Made by a program: the position numbers and the translations under genes. DNA of 64,000 bases from Metridium senile (lineage: Eukaryota; Cnidaria; Anthozoa; Actiniaria; Metridiidae): the NCBI GenBank assembly GCA_949775045.1, contig OX459106.1, positions 4,521,384-4,585,383 on the forward strand. Reading direction: 5' to 3'. Position 1 is the first letter of the stretch, and each line of letters starts with the position of its first letter. The notes beneath the pieces were generated by a model. It did no database searches. It saw only the letters and a program-made list of their open reading frames with translations, and was not told the DNA's origin. This document shows positions 1 to 64,000 of the stretch, piece by piece.

Positions 1-56
1 CCCGTAAGCGACCACTTTCTTCTGGTTCGAGGGTGGTCGCTTACGAAAGAGTCAGC
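1..56. repeat. Copy of the CGTAAGCGACCAC repeat, hairpin form
   Basis: The unit CGTAAGCGACCAC occurs at 3-15 and its reverse complement at 33-46, forming a short hairpin. Related CTCGTAAGCGACC units recur at about 1741-2115. It lies in the intron after exon 4 of gene A. Confidence 0.55.
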
Positions 57-74
57 TCTAGTTATTTAAAGTAC

Positions 75-137
75 CGTTTTTGAAGCATCACTTGGATCAT
101 CAGTTACAAAGGCTTTGAAGGTATAGGAACTTGTCAA
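75..137 (-). CDS. Cadherin gene A exon 4 (EC1, middle)
   Basis: 63 bp in phase 0 between TTTCCAG and GTACTT. Encodes LTSSYTFKAFVTDDP and then DASKT, the strand after the LDRE motif. Gene B's equivalent (17768-17836) is 69 bp; the two differ by a two-codon indel, which keeps the frame. Shorter than the six-frame cut-off but clear by paralogy. Confidence 0.75.
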
Positions 138-3100
138 CTGGAAAGTGCAAACAATATATCAGTATTCTTCAAAATAATGAATTAATTTTCCTTGAAGGGG
201 AATTTCAATAGTCAGCAAACAGTCGCTTTTTTTAGTAACAACTGAGTTCTCTGTCGTTTATATACAGTGAATAGCTGTGTATACGGTTTACTCAGTTATC
301 ATAGTAACCATTACTCGGGTGATTTTGCAGTGTGTAACTGTCGATGCATCGATTTACTCAATAATTGGAGTAACCATTCCTCAGTCATTTTAGCAGGGAG
401 TAACAGTGGATGAATCGATTTACTCAATTATTTGAGAAACAAAAATTTTGAATCAGAAAAACTGTGAATGCATGTTTTCGTCAGTCGTTATTGAGTAATA
501 ACTACAGAATCGTTTTTGCTGTAACTGTTGATGCATAGTACCTCTCTGTTGAGGTCAGCTTTTAGCAATAAATTGGCTTTGTTATTATCAATCTTCACGA
601 CGTCAAATAACGCCTTGCCCGTATCATCTAGACTGTATGTAATGGCATCGTTTTCAGTGTCTGTTGCTGTCAACACATACACCACAGTACCTGGAAAAGA
701 AAGACCAGATTTGATACCCAGCTCCATGACCAACATCAAGTTCGTTGTAAATAGTGTTCAAAATTAAGTAGAACGAGCAAACACTTGAACAAACTTCAAT
801 TAGCCTTACCATAAAACTTAAAGACCGTCATATACATATTCCAGGATTTTAAGATTTTCATTGAATTCAAATATTTTAATTTTATTTTAGTTTCATTAAT
901 CAACACTAGCAAATACATGGATGCTTCACTCGCCATGATGCCTCATTGGAAGATATCCCGTGATCCCTTTCGGTCTCAATATTTGACTTTTTAAAAAATT
1001 TTTTTAGCGAAAACGCTCAGCTATTTGCATAAGCTATATAGCCAATACTTCAAAAAAGGTTTAAAGTCTGATATCTGAATCGAATTTTATTCTTGCACAA
1101 ATCTAAAAATACAAAAAGCCTAAAGGCTAGTTCAAAATATATATTTTTATTTACTGCAAACTATGCCCATCGTTTGTCTTTCAACATATATCAAAATTTG
1201 CAGTTAGTTTCTTTGTCTCAGAGATGTCAATTCAGATGTCAGACCGTCAACAGTTTTTAAATCAGGTATATAATAAACAACCGAGCAAGTTTAAAAGGTG
1301 GATCATAGATCATATATATATTGTAAATGCTATGGAGTTGATTGTTGTAGAGTTAAGTTAGTCTGATTGCATTACACTTACTTTTATTGGCGTTTTCTGC
1401 AATAGATATAACAGGGTTGGTGTTTGTGAAGTGTGGCTTGAAATTGGTTGCTGTTTATAAATAATTGATTCAATTCTTATTAAACAAGTTTTAAGCAAAT
1501 AAATAAACGAAATTATGAATTATGAATTAGTAATATGCATACACCTAATTGCAAGAACGCTGTCACATTAAGAAAGAACATTAATAGTTTAGTATCAAAG
1601 GAATAACAAAGCTTCAGTTTGAGTCGTCTTCTTTAATTTTGTCTTACTATTTTTTTTCGCACTAAATCACAAAAGTCAGGACAGCGCTCTTGCAATAAGG
1701 TTTGTGTATATATGACTCTCTCTCTCTCTCTCTCTGATCAACGACCACTCTCGTAAGCCACCATCTCCCGTATGCAAACACTATTTAAGCTATAAGCTCT
1801 GTAAAAAAATATCTCTCGTAAGCGACAGCTCTCGTAAGCTAAACATCCAGAATCATTAGAATGCTGACGTTTGGAAAACAATACCTAAAACAGTTTGAGA
1901 GCGGGGTGGAAAAAATATGCCAAACATAGAGTTAAGATACAGTATTTCTATACTTCGTTCATTAATTACTTTTGACGTGTCTGGACGTGTTACTACGCAT
2001 GGTTTGGGATTCATGTGATAGGGTTTACGTTGTTGTTGTTTGAGTTTCCTTTGTTGAGGTTCTCGTAAGCGACCATTAACCATAAGCGATCACTTTTTTC
2101 TGGTCACTTACGTGACAGTCAATTGTATACCCATAATTCCTTTCGAATTTAAATAATACATTTCCTTGGACAAACTTTTTGAAATATATGTATTCTATTC
2201 AATAGATTATTTGATCTTGTTTTGGCTAACAACTGGTGAGATATTTGTATGCAGTTCATCCATAAAGAAACACAGTACAAAAGGCTAACGATTTTAAAAT
2301 ATTATGTTGATTAAATACGATAGCACAGCAGAATGAAAAAACTTTACCATTATTTTAACATTTATAAAGGAAATATGGAAAAATATTTTTCCTAAAGCTC
2401 TATAGTTACTAAAAACTCGATTTCCAACTAATACTGAAAAAGCTGATTCATGCATTCCAACTAACTACTGTGGTATTTTATATGGTTCTTGCATGACTGA
2501 TTGCTAAATTGGATTTTGTCATTCAAGCTTATAAATCAAGAACATTCTATTTATAAGCAATTTTACTTTTTTTTTGAATTCCTCAAAGCATTGTCAATGA
2601 CATTTTGTTAACCTCTGACTATTTATTGATGAAAGTTTAATAAAATAAATATGGTATTTTGGGGGAATTTGGGATACTTTGAATATATAATATAAATCAA
2701 AATAGCTCATTGTAAAACAAACATAACTAAGGCTAAAATGTTGTTGAAATTAAAGTAGAGAAAGTAATGGACGGAGTTCGTTTGATTTTATAATTTATCG
2801 ACAATCCCAAGAGAAATTTAGTTCAGACCAACATGAACATGTGAGCGACTGGAATTCAAATCACGAGTATTAGCTCTTTATTTAGTATACGCAAATGTAA
2901 GCACAATTTTCAAGCAAAATAAACAAAACTTTCCGTCGTATTTGCGACGTATTTGCGATACAATTTAGAAAGTGGGGCCCTTCTCCGTATACGGGGGACC
3001 CATTGTATTCTTTGTTGCCTATGTGTTGCCTATAAATCGACTGAATATTCTTGAATTTATTGGGAATGTGACTTAAACCATTCTGCAGCAATCAGCCATG

Positions 3101-3717
3101 CAAGAAGGGCCAATCTAGTCAGTACGATCGTGATTACAAGGAATGTACAAAGTCAGCAATATTCAAGTTTCAAATCGAATTTACATTGACTATGAAGCTT
3201 TAGAAAACCTTTTTTCCTACTATCTCTAAACATAGTTGACTAATAAAAGTTAAATATGGCTAATTTAAAAATAGAGTTTTTTTTTTTTCAAACATTTCAG
3301 ACGTCGGACTTTTGCCACGTTTGAAATGTCTTCCTTGTAACTAGCTGAAGTACAAACCAATCTTAAAACAAACATCGTATCCTGGCACTAAGCAAAATAG
3401 TTGATATATTTTATGTTTAATAGTTATCGGCCTTTTCGTAACCTCTGGCTTCAACAGCAATAAGGATTAGATTCAATTAGATTCGAGCAGATACACTAAA
3501 AAACGAAACGGCTCTAGAAAACAAATTATGTTATATAATTTAATACTAACTCGCACAAATTCAGTTGGTTCACGCCGTTTAATAAATGTGCACTATCTAC
3601 AATCCATTGAAATTTGGTTAAAATAATACTGAATATTCAAAACTCACCTGAAAAAGTTCCATAAAATAGCGAAGAACACGCTATCCAAAATACCACAAAT
3701 GTTCGACTAAATTTCAT
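75..3717 (-). CDS. Cadherin gene A (5' part only; runs off the left edge)
   Basis: Minus-strand gene with four exons visible: 3648-3717, 1382-1396, 542-690 and 75-137, all with GT-AG borders. It starts with a signal peptide and enters the first extracellular cadherin (EC) repeat; the remaining repeats lie outside the window. Each exon has a close counterpart, in the same phase, in the plus-strand gene beginning at 10299, so this is its inverted paralog. Seen: reading frame stays open across the four exons and the splice sites are intact, so it may be functional. Family knowledge: such proteins are calcium-dependent adhesion molecules of the cell surface. Not seen: membrane segment or cytoplasmic tail, so it cannot be assigned to a cadherin subclass. 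Confidence 0.75.
542..690 (-). CDS. Cadherin gene A exon 3 (EC1, first half)
   Basis: 149 bp, acceptor TTTTCCAG, donor GTACTA. Encodes the typical EC opening GTVVYVLTATD followed by a D-A-I-T-Y-S-L strand and ends with the calcium-binding L-N-R-E motif (LDRE type). The counterpart in gene B is 17281-17429, also 149 bp and same phase. Confidence 0.85.
691..1381 (-). other. Gene A intron 2
   Basis: AT-rich intron between micro-exon 2 and exon 3. No coding segment was recognised. Stretches such as 940-1000 match the opposite arm near 16790-16850 in inverted orientation, so most of it belongs to the inverted duplication. Confidence 0.5.
1382..1396 (-). CDS. Cadherin gene A micro-exon 2 (15 bp)
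   Basis: Fifteen bases between a good acceptor (ATCTATTGCAG) and a strong donor (GTAAGTG). It keeps the frame (phase 1 in, phase 1 out) and adds the residues E-N-A-N-K. The paralogous arm has the same 15-bp unit at 12178-12192 with the same borders, which is the main support that it is real. Confidence 0.6.
1397..3647 (-). other. Gene A intron 1
   Basis: 2.25-kb intron. It holds a (CT)n microsatellite at about 1717-1735 and a repeat insertion at about 1741-2115. The rest aligns by eye in patches with the plus-strand intron 10369-12177. No conserved coding block seen. Confidence 0.5.
1741..2115. repeat. Interspersed repeat with CGTAAGCGACC units
   Basis: Begins with CGACCACTCTCGTAAGCC and contains further copies of CTCGTAAGCGAC and, at the far end, CTCGTAAGCGACCATTAACC followed by an inverted partner (GGTCACTTACG). 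This segment has no counterpart in the opposite arm at 12.0-12.2 kb, so it was probably inserted after the duplication. Superfamily not determined. Confidence 0.45.
3648..3717 (-). CDS. Cadherin gene A exon 1 (signal peptide)
   Basis: ATG at 3717-3715; 23 codons plus one base (phase 1) before the donor GTGAGT. The peptide begins MKFSRTF, continues with a hydrophobic stretch around VVFWIACSSLFYG, and ends with small residues, the pattern of a secretory signal peptide. The start is chosen because the paralog at 10299 has the same ATG and the same exon length of 70 bp, with about five differences. Confidence 0.8.
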
Positions 3718-3736
3718 GATGTTGTATCAGTTCTGT

Positions 3737-3745
3737 TATTTATAG
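3737..3745 (-). promoter_or_regulatory. TATA-like box of gene A
   Basis: Minus strand TATAAATAA about 20-28 nt upstream of the exon 1 ATG. Gene B has the same motif at the same distance (10272-10279). Flanking bases (AAC, CTGATACAAC) are also conserved. Confidence 0.45.
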
Positions 3746-4377
3746 TGGTATGGTAGTTCTTAATCGACTCTCTTGACGAGAGATTGAACTGAAAGTAAAA
3801 ATATACCCAATAATATTCAATAAATAGAAAATTATTTCCGGGTTTATATTAGCCTTGTCATTCGTCTTCTCACCACAACTTCCGGAAAAAGGTTACCACA
3901 GGAAGCCCAACAGTTGATTTTAATAACACAGGAAGCCCAAGGGATGTTGAATAATCGTGCGCGCGTGAAATTGAGAGGGGATCTGGAAATTTTTCTTACA
4001 AGAAAAGGGGGATGTGAATTTTATATCAGAAAAGTATGGGATACCAAGGGGGGAGTGGATAAATTTTTATTCCTAATAGGGGGGATTGTACGAGCTCTCT
4101 TTTGTATTGTATGCTCTAAAAGCAAATTATAAGAGATATTTCTTCCCCTTTAAACCCCAACATCGCTTCTAGTTCTTTATGGAGATAAGTGCGAATAAAT
4201 ATCATTATTTACTTGGAAAATCGAATGATGTAGCCGTTCATCATTCTCTTTAATGATTCCAAAATGTGAATAGATCAGCTTCCATATTATCGTTAGTTAT
4301 GCAAACTTAGCTGCCAAGGTCTTTATACTAAACGTCCTTAATATTTTCTGTAAAAACATTTGTACATCTGTAGGTTA

Positions 4378-4560
4378 AATCTGTAGGATCATTTTACATG
4401 TAGTTCTCGTTCACATGCGAAATGTAAACACCAGGCGGAGGGGGTGGGGGACTGGGCATGATCTAATATTACAAAACCACTACCCTCCCCCTCCCCCTAG
4501 GTCAACACCAGTGTTTACATCTCGCGGCCCATGTGAGCGGAATGCAGTAGTAATAGCCTT
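4378..4560. repeat. Hairpin repeat with purine/pyrimidine-rich core
   Basis: Outer arms TCACATGCGAAATGTAAACAC (about 4411) and its near complement GTGTTTACATCTCG..CATGTGAGCG (about 4510-4540) enclose a GGAGGGGGTGGGGG run and its C-rich partner. No coding capacity. Confidence 0.5.
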
Positions 4561-4633
4561 CAAAGAGAAATATCATCACCCTCTCTTTTATTAAAAGCTA
4601 CTGCTGATACTAAAACCAGTAATTATATATATA

Positions 4634-4927
4634 CACCTATTTCAAAATTCGTTGTCGCAGCCGAAGCTACAGTCCACACTCTAAAACATGCAAAAGTTGT
4701 CCGTCGCTAATATGAGCATAATTTGTGATTTATAACACGTTTTTAAATAAATATCAGTGTTTCATCATCTACCACTGTAACAGTGTTATGGTCATCTAAC
4801 ACAAACACGTCCATCCAAAATATGCTATGAATGAATTGATAACTAATTAAGAAATACCGACATCCTTTGTAGGGTTCAGCGTGTGGGCTGTAGCTTTGGC
4901 TGCGACAACAATTTTTTGAAAGAGGTG
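4634..4927. mobile_element. Short TIR element (MITE), CACCTATTTCAA family, copy 1
   Basis: 294 bp with terminal inverted repeats: left CACCTATTTCAAAATTCG TTGTCGCAGCC and right GGCTGCGACAAC..TTGAAAGAGGTG, flanked by TA on both sides. The same terminal sequence bounds 33357-33605. TA flanks suggest a Tc1/mariner-type non-autonomous element. Confidence 0.65.
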
Positions 4928-5159
4928 TATTTTCTTTTAAATTTTTATGCAGTTCTTATACATTTCAAACGAAAGCGATATTATGAAGCAAGTTAGCCAA
5001 TGAAATGTACGATTCAGTCATCATTTCAGATTAGGCAATCCAAGGTTGTTCAAACTTCAAAATGTAAATTCTGCTGAATTTTTGTGTTTAATCCACAATG
5101 ATAATGTAAAAGTATGATATGCAAACTTTCTGTCTGGATAATTTATAACTTGGGTAAAT

Positions 5160-6090
5160 TATAAAAATAAGATGTTAAGAGTGAATGTCAGTAAGAACCG
5201 AGCAAAATCGATCTTTAGCGGCCACACTCAAAAAATGGATTTCGCTCATATTCCGTTTAAACGTATGAAATAGTTTACTTTTAAACGTGTCAAGGTTCGT
5301 TTTTCGAAAAACTGAGTAATTTTCGAAAAAATCGGAAAAAACGATTTGGACCGTTTTCGGTCTCAAATTAGCGAAATTCAAGCGTGGAATATACAGTCGA
5401 AAAACTTCCATCGTGTGCAAAAGCAAGGCCTGCCAGCGAAACTCTGTTTTCGTGTATGGAACAAACAGATATTCAACGTTAATTTCAGAGTAAAAATATT
5501 GTCGTTTCCTTGTTTTATAAAGGAAATAATCGCTCATCAATCAGCACGACTTTGCAGGTCAAAATAAATTACATTTTACTACCATTTTATCATGGACATT
5601 TTCACCATGTGCACGTGCTCAGATTACCTTCATATTCTAGCTACTCAATTTTCAAATGATAAGCTTTAAATTGATGTAAAAATATTTCTGGGCTTTTTAC
5701 TTTAAGGTCCTGTACGAGTAGCTTGAAGTTGACACATTTTGCATAAATTTCGAAGACTGATACCATTAAAAAGTAGAATTTATACGTTTACAAGCTTGCA
5801 TACTTCCTAATAACAATAACAAAAGTATAAAAATGATACACATAGGATTCTTGTACTTAATATTTCATTATTAATATCCAACAAGACACTATTAGATTGT
5901 TATGCTACTCGTAGTATTTCGTTATTACTTACCGCCGGTCGCTAATTGTAAACAATTGTTCTCTCATGTACTTTAGATTATTTTGCCGTTTCAAATAACT
6001 CCACTAAGCCAAATATAATGTTAGAATAACATCAGTTCAATAACAGTTTCTTCATGGGAAAAAAGGCCGTTGATATTGCTTTGGAAATAA
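5160..6090. repeat. Left inner arm of the inverted duplication
   Basis: Near-identical in inverted orientation to 7550-8500; for example the segment with TTAGAATAACATCAGTTCAATAA at 6020 matches 7600. A 121-codon open frame on the minus strand (5175-5540) is matched by one on the plus strand at 8263, but it has no recognisable domain and the similarity continues outside it, so it is probably not a gene. Confidence 0.75.
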
Positions 6091-7549
6091 AACTATTCTG
6101 TTTGCGGTAGTTTTCATGTTTTGGTTGGTAGACAAACATACAACTTTTGTCTAAGGGGGTAGCCCTGGGTAGATGGATTTGTTATTCGTTATTGGGGTAC
6201 TATAGGGTTTTTTTCTTCCACATCCAATGCTATAATGTACATGCAGGATATTGTAATATACAGCTAGTAAAACATGTTTATTGCCTTGGAATTCAATTCA
6301 TATCCCGTCATGTCCGTCGTATCGTTTGGGAGCAAAAAATCAGCGTATTTTTTTATGGTATTAAAATTGAAATCTAGAATCTTCGCATTTCTTTGTATAT
6401 TTTAGGGTATGCAAACGGACCCATCGCTTTGCTTGGCATAGTCGCACGATTTTTGTTTTATGGTTTATCTGGTATCCCTTAATAAGGGTCAAACATCGTC
6501 CATGCCACACCCTTTTAAAAGGACTATTTTAATGGGAGCCTTTGACAATTCCCGACGAGCATTATCCATACCTTTCCCCTGATTGATACACACATAAACA
6601 TGTTTTTAAAAGCTGTAATTATTGTTCAGGCTAAGCATATGCAGTTATTGATAACGACTGACTTGGAGATTTTCTCAATATAAGGGGCCTTTCTTTTGGA
6701 TCGACTTGATGTCGTCGATAGCAATTTCAAGGTTTTCGCAGATTTCCTTTAGCATCTTAATAGACTTTGACTTGACTTTGACTTTATTTGATTTCAACAT
6801 GAAATTACAACTAATATACACATACCCGCAAATAGCGGAGCTAGTCGAGGCTACCCTGCGTTACATCTGGCGGGGAATAAACCGGTTGTAACGCAGGCTA
6901 GTCGAGGCGGGTAATGTTAACTTAGTATTTACAAATATATATCAGCTTTTTATAAATATATTAAACACATGCACAATGTATTTTTATTGATATTGATAGG
7001 GGATACAAAAGTTATTTTATTAGAATAAATATATGGAAGAAAAATAATAAGGATGAATAACGAATGAAAAAAATATATACTATATAATATTATTTTATTT
7101 ATATGAGAGAAAATGGAAAATACTATTTTAATTTATCTAATTAAATTAGATTCAGAAAGAGATTTGAGATTTCAATATTATATCCGAAGTTAGAAAATTT
7201 CGACAACGTCGAAGTGGCAACAATTTTACGTACAACGGCTGGGTAATGGTTTTAGTAGACATCTAAGTGCAATTATTACGCACAATGAAATATACACGAC
7301 ACATGACATGTCACATTGATTTGCCGTTTCTAGTAAATAAACTTTAATACGAAAATGTTTAAAAACAGCGGACTAAAATAGAGCGTAGTGTACATATGTA
7401 CATGATCATCATCAAACCAAGAAAACTTCAACATATCATTTTAGAAGCTTTCTCAATTTTTTTAAAAAGCTTTTAAAAAAGCGTTTTCGTCGTTTTCACT
7501 CAAAACAATTTCCCCTGTCCTACCCCGTGAGGTCGCAGTTGTATGATTT
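6091..7549. other. Spacer at the centre of the inverted duplication
   Basis: About 1.46 kb of AT-rich DNA not repeated between the arms. A small inverted repeat CCTGCGTTACA / TGTAACGCAGG lies at 6854-6898, next to two copies of AGTCGAGGC. No gene recognised. Confidence 0.6.
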
Positions 7550-8500
7550 CGTAATACAAAGCAATATTGACGGCTCTTTTCCCACGAACAAACCTTTATT
7601 GAACTGATGTTATTCTAACATTATGTTTGGCTTAGTGGAGATTATTTGAAACGGCAAAATAATCTAAAGTACATGAAAGAACAGTTGTTTACAATGAGCG
7701 ACCGGCGGTAAGTAATAACGAAATACCGCGAAATACTACGAGTAGCATAATAATCTAATAGTGTCTTGTTGGTAAATTATATCAATAATGAAATATTATA
7801 AGTACAAGAATCCTATGTGTATCATTTATATACTTTTGTTATTGTTATTAGGAAGTATGCAAGCTTGTAAACGTATAAATTCTACTTTTTAATGGTATCA
7901 GTCTTATCGCATCAGGCAATTCAGTCCAATGGTCACTCGAAATTTATGCAAAATGTGTCAACTTCAAGCTACTCGTACGGGACCTTAAAGTAAAAAGCCC
8001 AGAAATATTTTTACATCAATTTAAAGCTTATCATTTGAAAATTGAGTAGCTAGAATATGAAGGTAATCTGAGTACGTGCACATGGAGAAAATGTCCATGA
8101 TAAAATGGTAGTAAAATGTAATTTATTTTGACCTGCAAAGTCGTGCTGATTGATGAGCGATTTTTTCCTTTATAAAACAAGGAAACGACAATATTTTACT
8201 CTGAAATTAACGTTGAATATCTGTTTGTTCCATACACGAAAACAGAGTTTCGCTGGCAGGCCTTGCTTTTGGACACGAGGGAAGTTTTTCGACTGTATAT
8301 TCCACGCTTGAATTTCGCTAATTTGAGAACGAAAACGGTCCAAATCGTTTTTTCCGATTTTTTCGAAAAATACTCAGTTTTTCGAAAAACGAACCTTGAC
8401 ACGTTTAAAAGTAACCTATTTCATACGTTTAAACGGAATATGAGCGAAATCCATTTTTTGAGTGTGGCCACGGGTTGCTCGGTTCTTACTGACATTTACT
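7550..8500. repeat. Right inner arm of the inverted duplication
   Basis: Inverted partner of 5160-6090. The arm ends where the transposon at 8505 begins. One short insertion (around 7905-7935) distinguishes it from the left arm. Confidence 0.75.
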
Positions 8501-8504
8501 CTTA

Positions 8505-9470
8505 CAGTCGATTTCACATAACTTTTGACGAAAATGTTCCGAAGTTCGTTCGGAACTTCCGAAGTTCCCGCCGAACTTGCGAAGTTCGTTGGGAACTTGC
8601 CAACGAACTTCGATGTGAACTTGGGAACTTCAGAAGTTCAGAAGTTCGTAACTTCGTTCGTTGGCAAAGAGAGAAATTGCGCGCCAACGAAAAAAAACCA
8701 TGAACGTCTTTACCAAACAGGGAAAAGCGATACCCGATGATGTAAGAGAACGCATCGTAGATATTTGGTTGGATGGCAAATGCCCAGCAAGCATTGGTTC
8801 AGAAATGCATCGTTCGTGGATTGATCGTTGAACAAACTGCCAAATACTCGTGGAGTTTAGCTTGAGATGCCTCAGTTAAGGATTTACGTGGAACAACTTT
8901 TAGTTTCTTGTACGAGTATCCTAGATCTTGTGTTAAACTGCGGGAGATTGAAGTGAGCGATGGTGCATTTTGTGCAAGGCAAACATTGTTTTGGACAAGA
9001 CGGTGGTGTATTTCCTTGGCCGTCACACTTGGCTGTTGTGTTTTGCTGTATTCTACGAAGTAATTAACATCGTCAGTCCGTGCAGATCTAGATCTATTCC
9101 CTCCTTTCCTTGCTTCAACATTTCCTCTCGCTAGAAAGTTATTGATTATGTTGTGGATAGTTTGTTTCGTAATGTTCAACTCTGAACCAATGCTTGCTGG
9201 GCATTTGCCATCCAACCAAATATCTACGATGCGTTCTCTTACATCATCGGATATCGCTTTTCCCTGTTTGGTAAAGACGTTCATGGTTTTTTTCGTTGGC
9301 GCGCAATTTCTCTCTTTGCCAACGAACGAAGTTACGAACTTCTGAAATTCCCAAGTTCACATCGAAGTTCGTTGGCAAGTTCCCAACGAACTTCGCAAGT
9401 TCGGCGGGAACTTCGGAAGTTCCGAACGAACTTCGGAACATTTTCGTCAAAAGTTATGTGAAATCGACTG
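8505..9470 (-). mobile_element. Tc1/mariner-like element, fold-back deletion derivative
   Basis: 966 bp bounded by TA (8503-8504 and 9471-9472). Inverted termini start CAGTCGATTTCACATAAC and extend about 300 bp each. Both ends contain the same 5' untranslated region with AACTTCG-rich repeats and the start of the same transposase gene, so the element has two left ends facing each other around a short unique centre. The left inner arm has no such element at the equivalent place (near 5180), so insertion followed the duplication. Confidence 0.8.
8799..9284 (-). pseudogene. Tc1/mariner-type transposase, N-terminal fragment
   Basis: 161 codons starting MNVFTKQGKAI. Residues about 10-60 form a paired-type helix-turn-helix (DDVRERIVDIW..G..PASIG..L.ITKQTIHNII) and 60-110 a second one, ending with GYSYKKLKVVPRKSL, the usual junction to the catalytic domain. 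The DDE/D domain is absent, so no active enzyme is encoded. A second copy of the first ~36 codons is on the plus strand from 8700 (one substitution, S to P at codon 12). Confidence 0.8.
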
Positions 9471-9479
9471 TAATGACGT

Positions 9480-10270
9480 TTTTCTTGGTGGATTCATCGT
9501 AAACAAAATTACCAAACTCAACAGCAAGAAAGTAATCAAAATATGCATATCGTTATCCCTAAAATACGTAATCAATGTTAAAACTGAATTAAAGATATAC
9601 CTTGTTATGAAAGAACAAAACGCTATGACCATGAAATTTTGAGAAACAGGATATTTACAGAACATCATAAAATTGTAAAAAACAAAATATCGTCGATATG
9701 CATGTGGTGTACAAAATTGGTGATTTTGTATTTAAGCTGAAATTATTAGGGGAAATCTTTGGCTTCCTACAAATTAAATGTCCAAATTAATGTCCAAATG
9801 AAAGTTTACGTCATAGAGACTTACCTACAAGTATTTTCCTTTTGGCTAACGGCGTGATGATAACAATAGACCCAATTAAGTAAACAAGTACACGTTTTGA
9901 GATTTTCCGAATTTACACGACTGACTTTGAGGGTTGATCTCTCTTAGAAAAAAATAGCAACGAGCTGAATGACCACAACAAATGAAAATAAACTGACTTT
10001 GTTGACAATTATTCCTAATAATCGAAATCAGTCCTTAGATGTTCTATAGAAACCTCACATTTGTTCTCGAAAGCATTCCATAACCAATAATATACGAAAA
10101 TATCAAAAAGGGCGCGCATGCGCACTGCAAAATGCTCATATGCTGGTGAGAGGACTGGTACAAGGCTAATATATACCCGGAAATAGTTTTCTATTAATTG
10201 AATATTATTGGGTATATTTTTTCTTTTAGTTCAATCTTTCGTCAAGCCAGTCGATTAAGTACTACAATAC
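9480..10270. other. Intergenic sequence upstream of gene B
   Basis: AT-rich. Only the last ~130 bp (10130-10260, with ATATACCCGGAAATAG) clearly match the other arm (3740-3870). No coding feature recognised. Confidence 0.5.
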
Positions 10271-10271
10271 A

Positions 10272-10279
10272 TATAAATA
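10272..10279 (+). promoter_or_regulatory. TATA-like box of gene B
   Basis: TATAAATA 20-27 nt before the ATG at 10299, conserved in gene A. At this spacing transcription would start at or very near the ATG unless the real leader lies elsewhere. Confidence 0.45.
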
Positions 10280-10298
10280 ACCAAACTGATACAACATC

Positions 10299-64000
<53,702 letters not shown>

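Noticed and set aside
5175..5540. 121-codon frame with a similar 146-codon frame at 8263-8703
   Set aside because: Conserved only because both lie in the near-identical inverted arms; similarity extends equally outside the frames and no domain is recognisable.

Overview
Eukaryotic (metazoan) genomic DNA, AT-rich, with spliced genes (GT-AG introns), microsatellites and a dense, nested population of transposable elements. The mix of a many-repeat cadherin gene with Crypton-like, ISL2EU-like (THAP/DDE plus YqaJ), Kolobok-like (TTAA target) and RecQ-carrying elements, tRNA-type SINEs and large CG-cored hairpins best fits a cnidarian, probably an anthozoan. That assignment is inference; no single marker proves the species.

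Gene layout. Two paralogous cadherin genes are arranged head to head. A minus-strand gene starts at 3717 and runs off the left edge (exons 3648-3717, 1382-1396, 542-690, 75-137). A plus-strand gene starts at 10299 and runs off the right edge (21 exons listed here, 10299 to 64000+). The two halves are an imperfect inverted duplication centred near 6.8 kb; signal-peptide exon, a 15-bp micro-exon and the first cadherin exons are conserved in both arms with identical splice phases. The plus-strand gene encodes a signal peptide and at least seven extracellular cadherin (EC) repeats in the window. Its exons 10-14 (21275-40945) are tandemly duplicated as exons 17-21 (59255-64000+), and exon 16 (45884-46139) is a chimera of the upstream EC5 tail and a copy of exon 9, which marks the duplication junction.

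Mobile DNA sits in the introns. 8505-9470: Tc1/mariner fold-back derivative. 13020-14054: MULE-like element (9-bp target duplication, ~98-bp TIRs) carrying a RecQ-helicase-like fragment. 14122-15508: long-TIR element. 17049-17232: hAT-like MITE. 22.6-25.4 kb: tandem 1.3-kb repeats with an internal inversion. 26.57-27.56 kb: non-LTR reverse transcriptase fragment. 30085-37445: 7.4-kb Kolobok-like transposon (TTAA target) with a spliced, slightly damaged transposase and a second, previously unflagged four-exon minus-strand gene of 129 codons; a 1.6-kb deletion derivative of it lies at 61459-63088. 39572-40538 and 59769-61209: a second TTAA-type family with long TIRs. 42028-45129: decayed Crypton, itself invaded by a MITE. 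~46.24-49.60 kb: long-TIR element with a decayed protein of a widespread invertebrate repeat family. 50414-57556: ISL2EU-like transposon (THAP-DDE transposase plus SWIM/YqaJ nuclease, both decayed) with a nested Crypton-like tyrosine-recombinase element at ~53.48-55.60 kb.

The duplicated arms and cassettes give natural empty sites for several insertions, so the order of events can be read: inverted duplication and exon-cassette duplication first, most transposon insertions afterwards. No rRNA, CRISPR or bacterial-type features are present. All exon models are by eye from splice consensus, phase continuity and paralog comparison.
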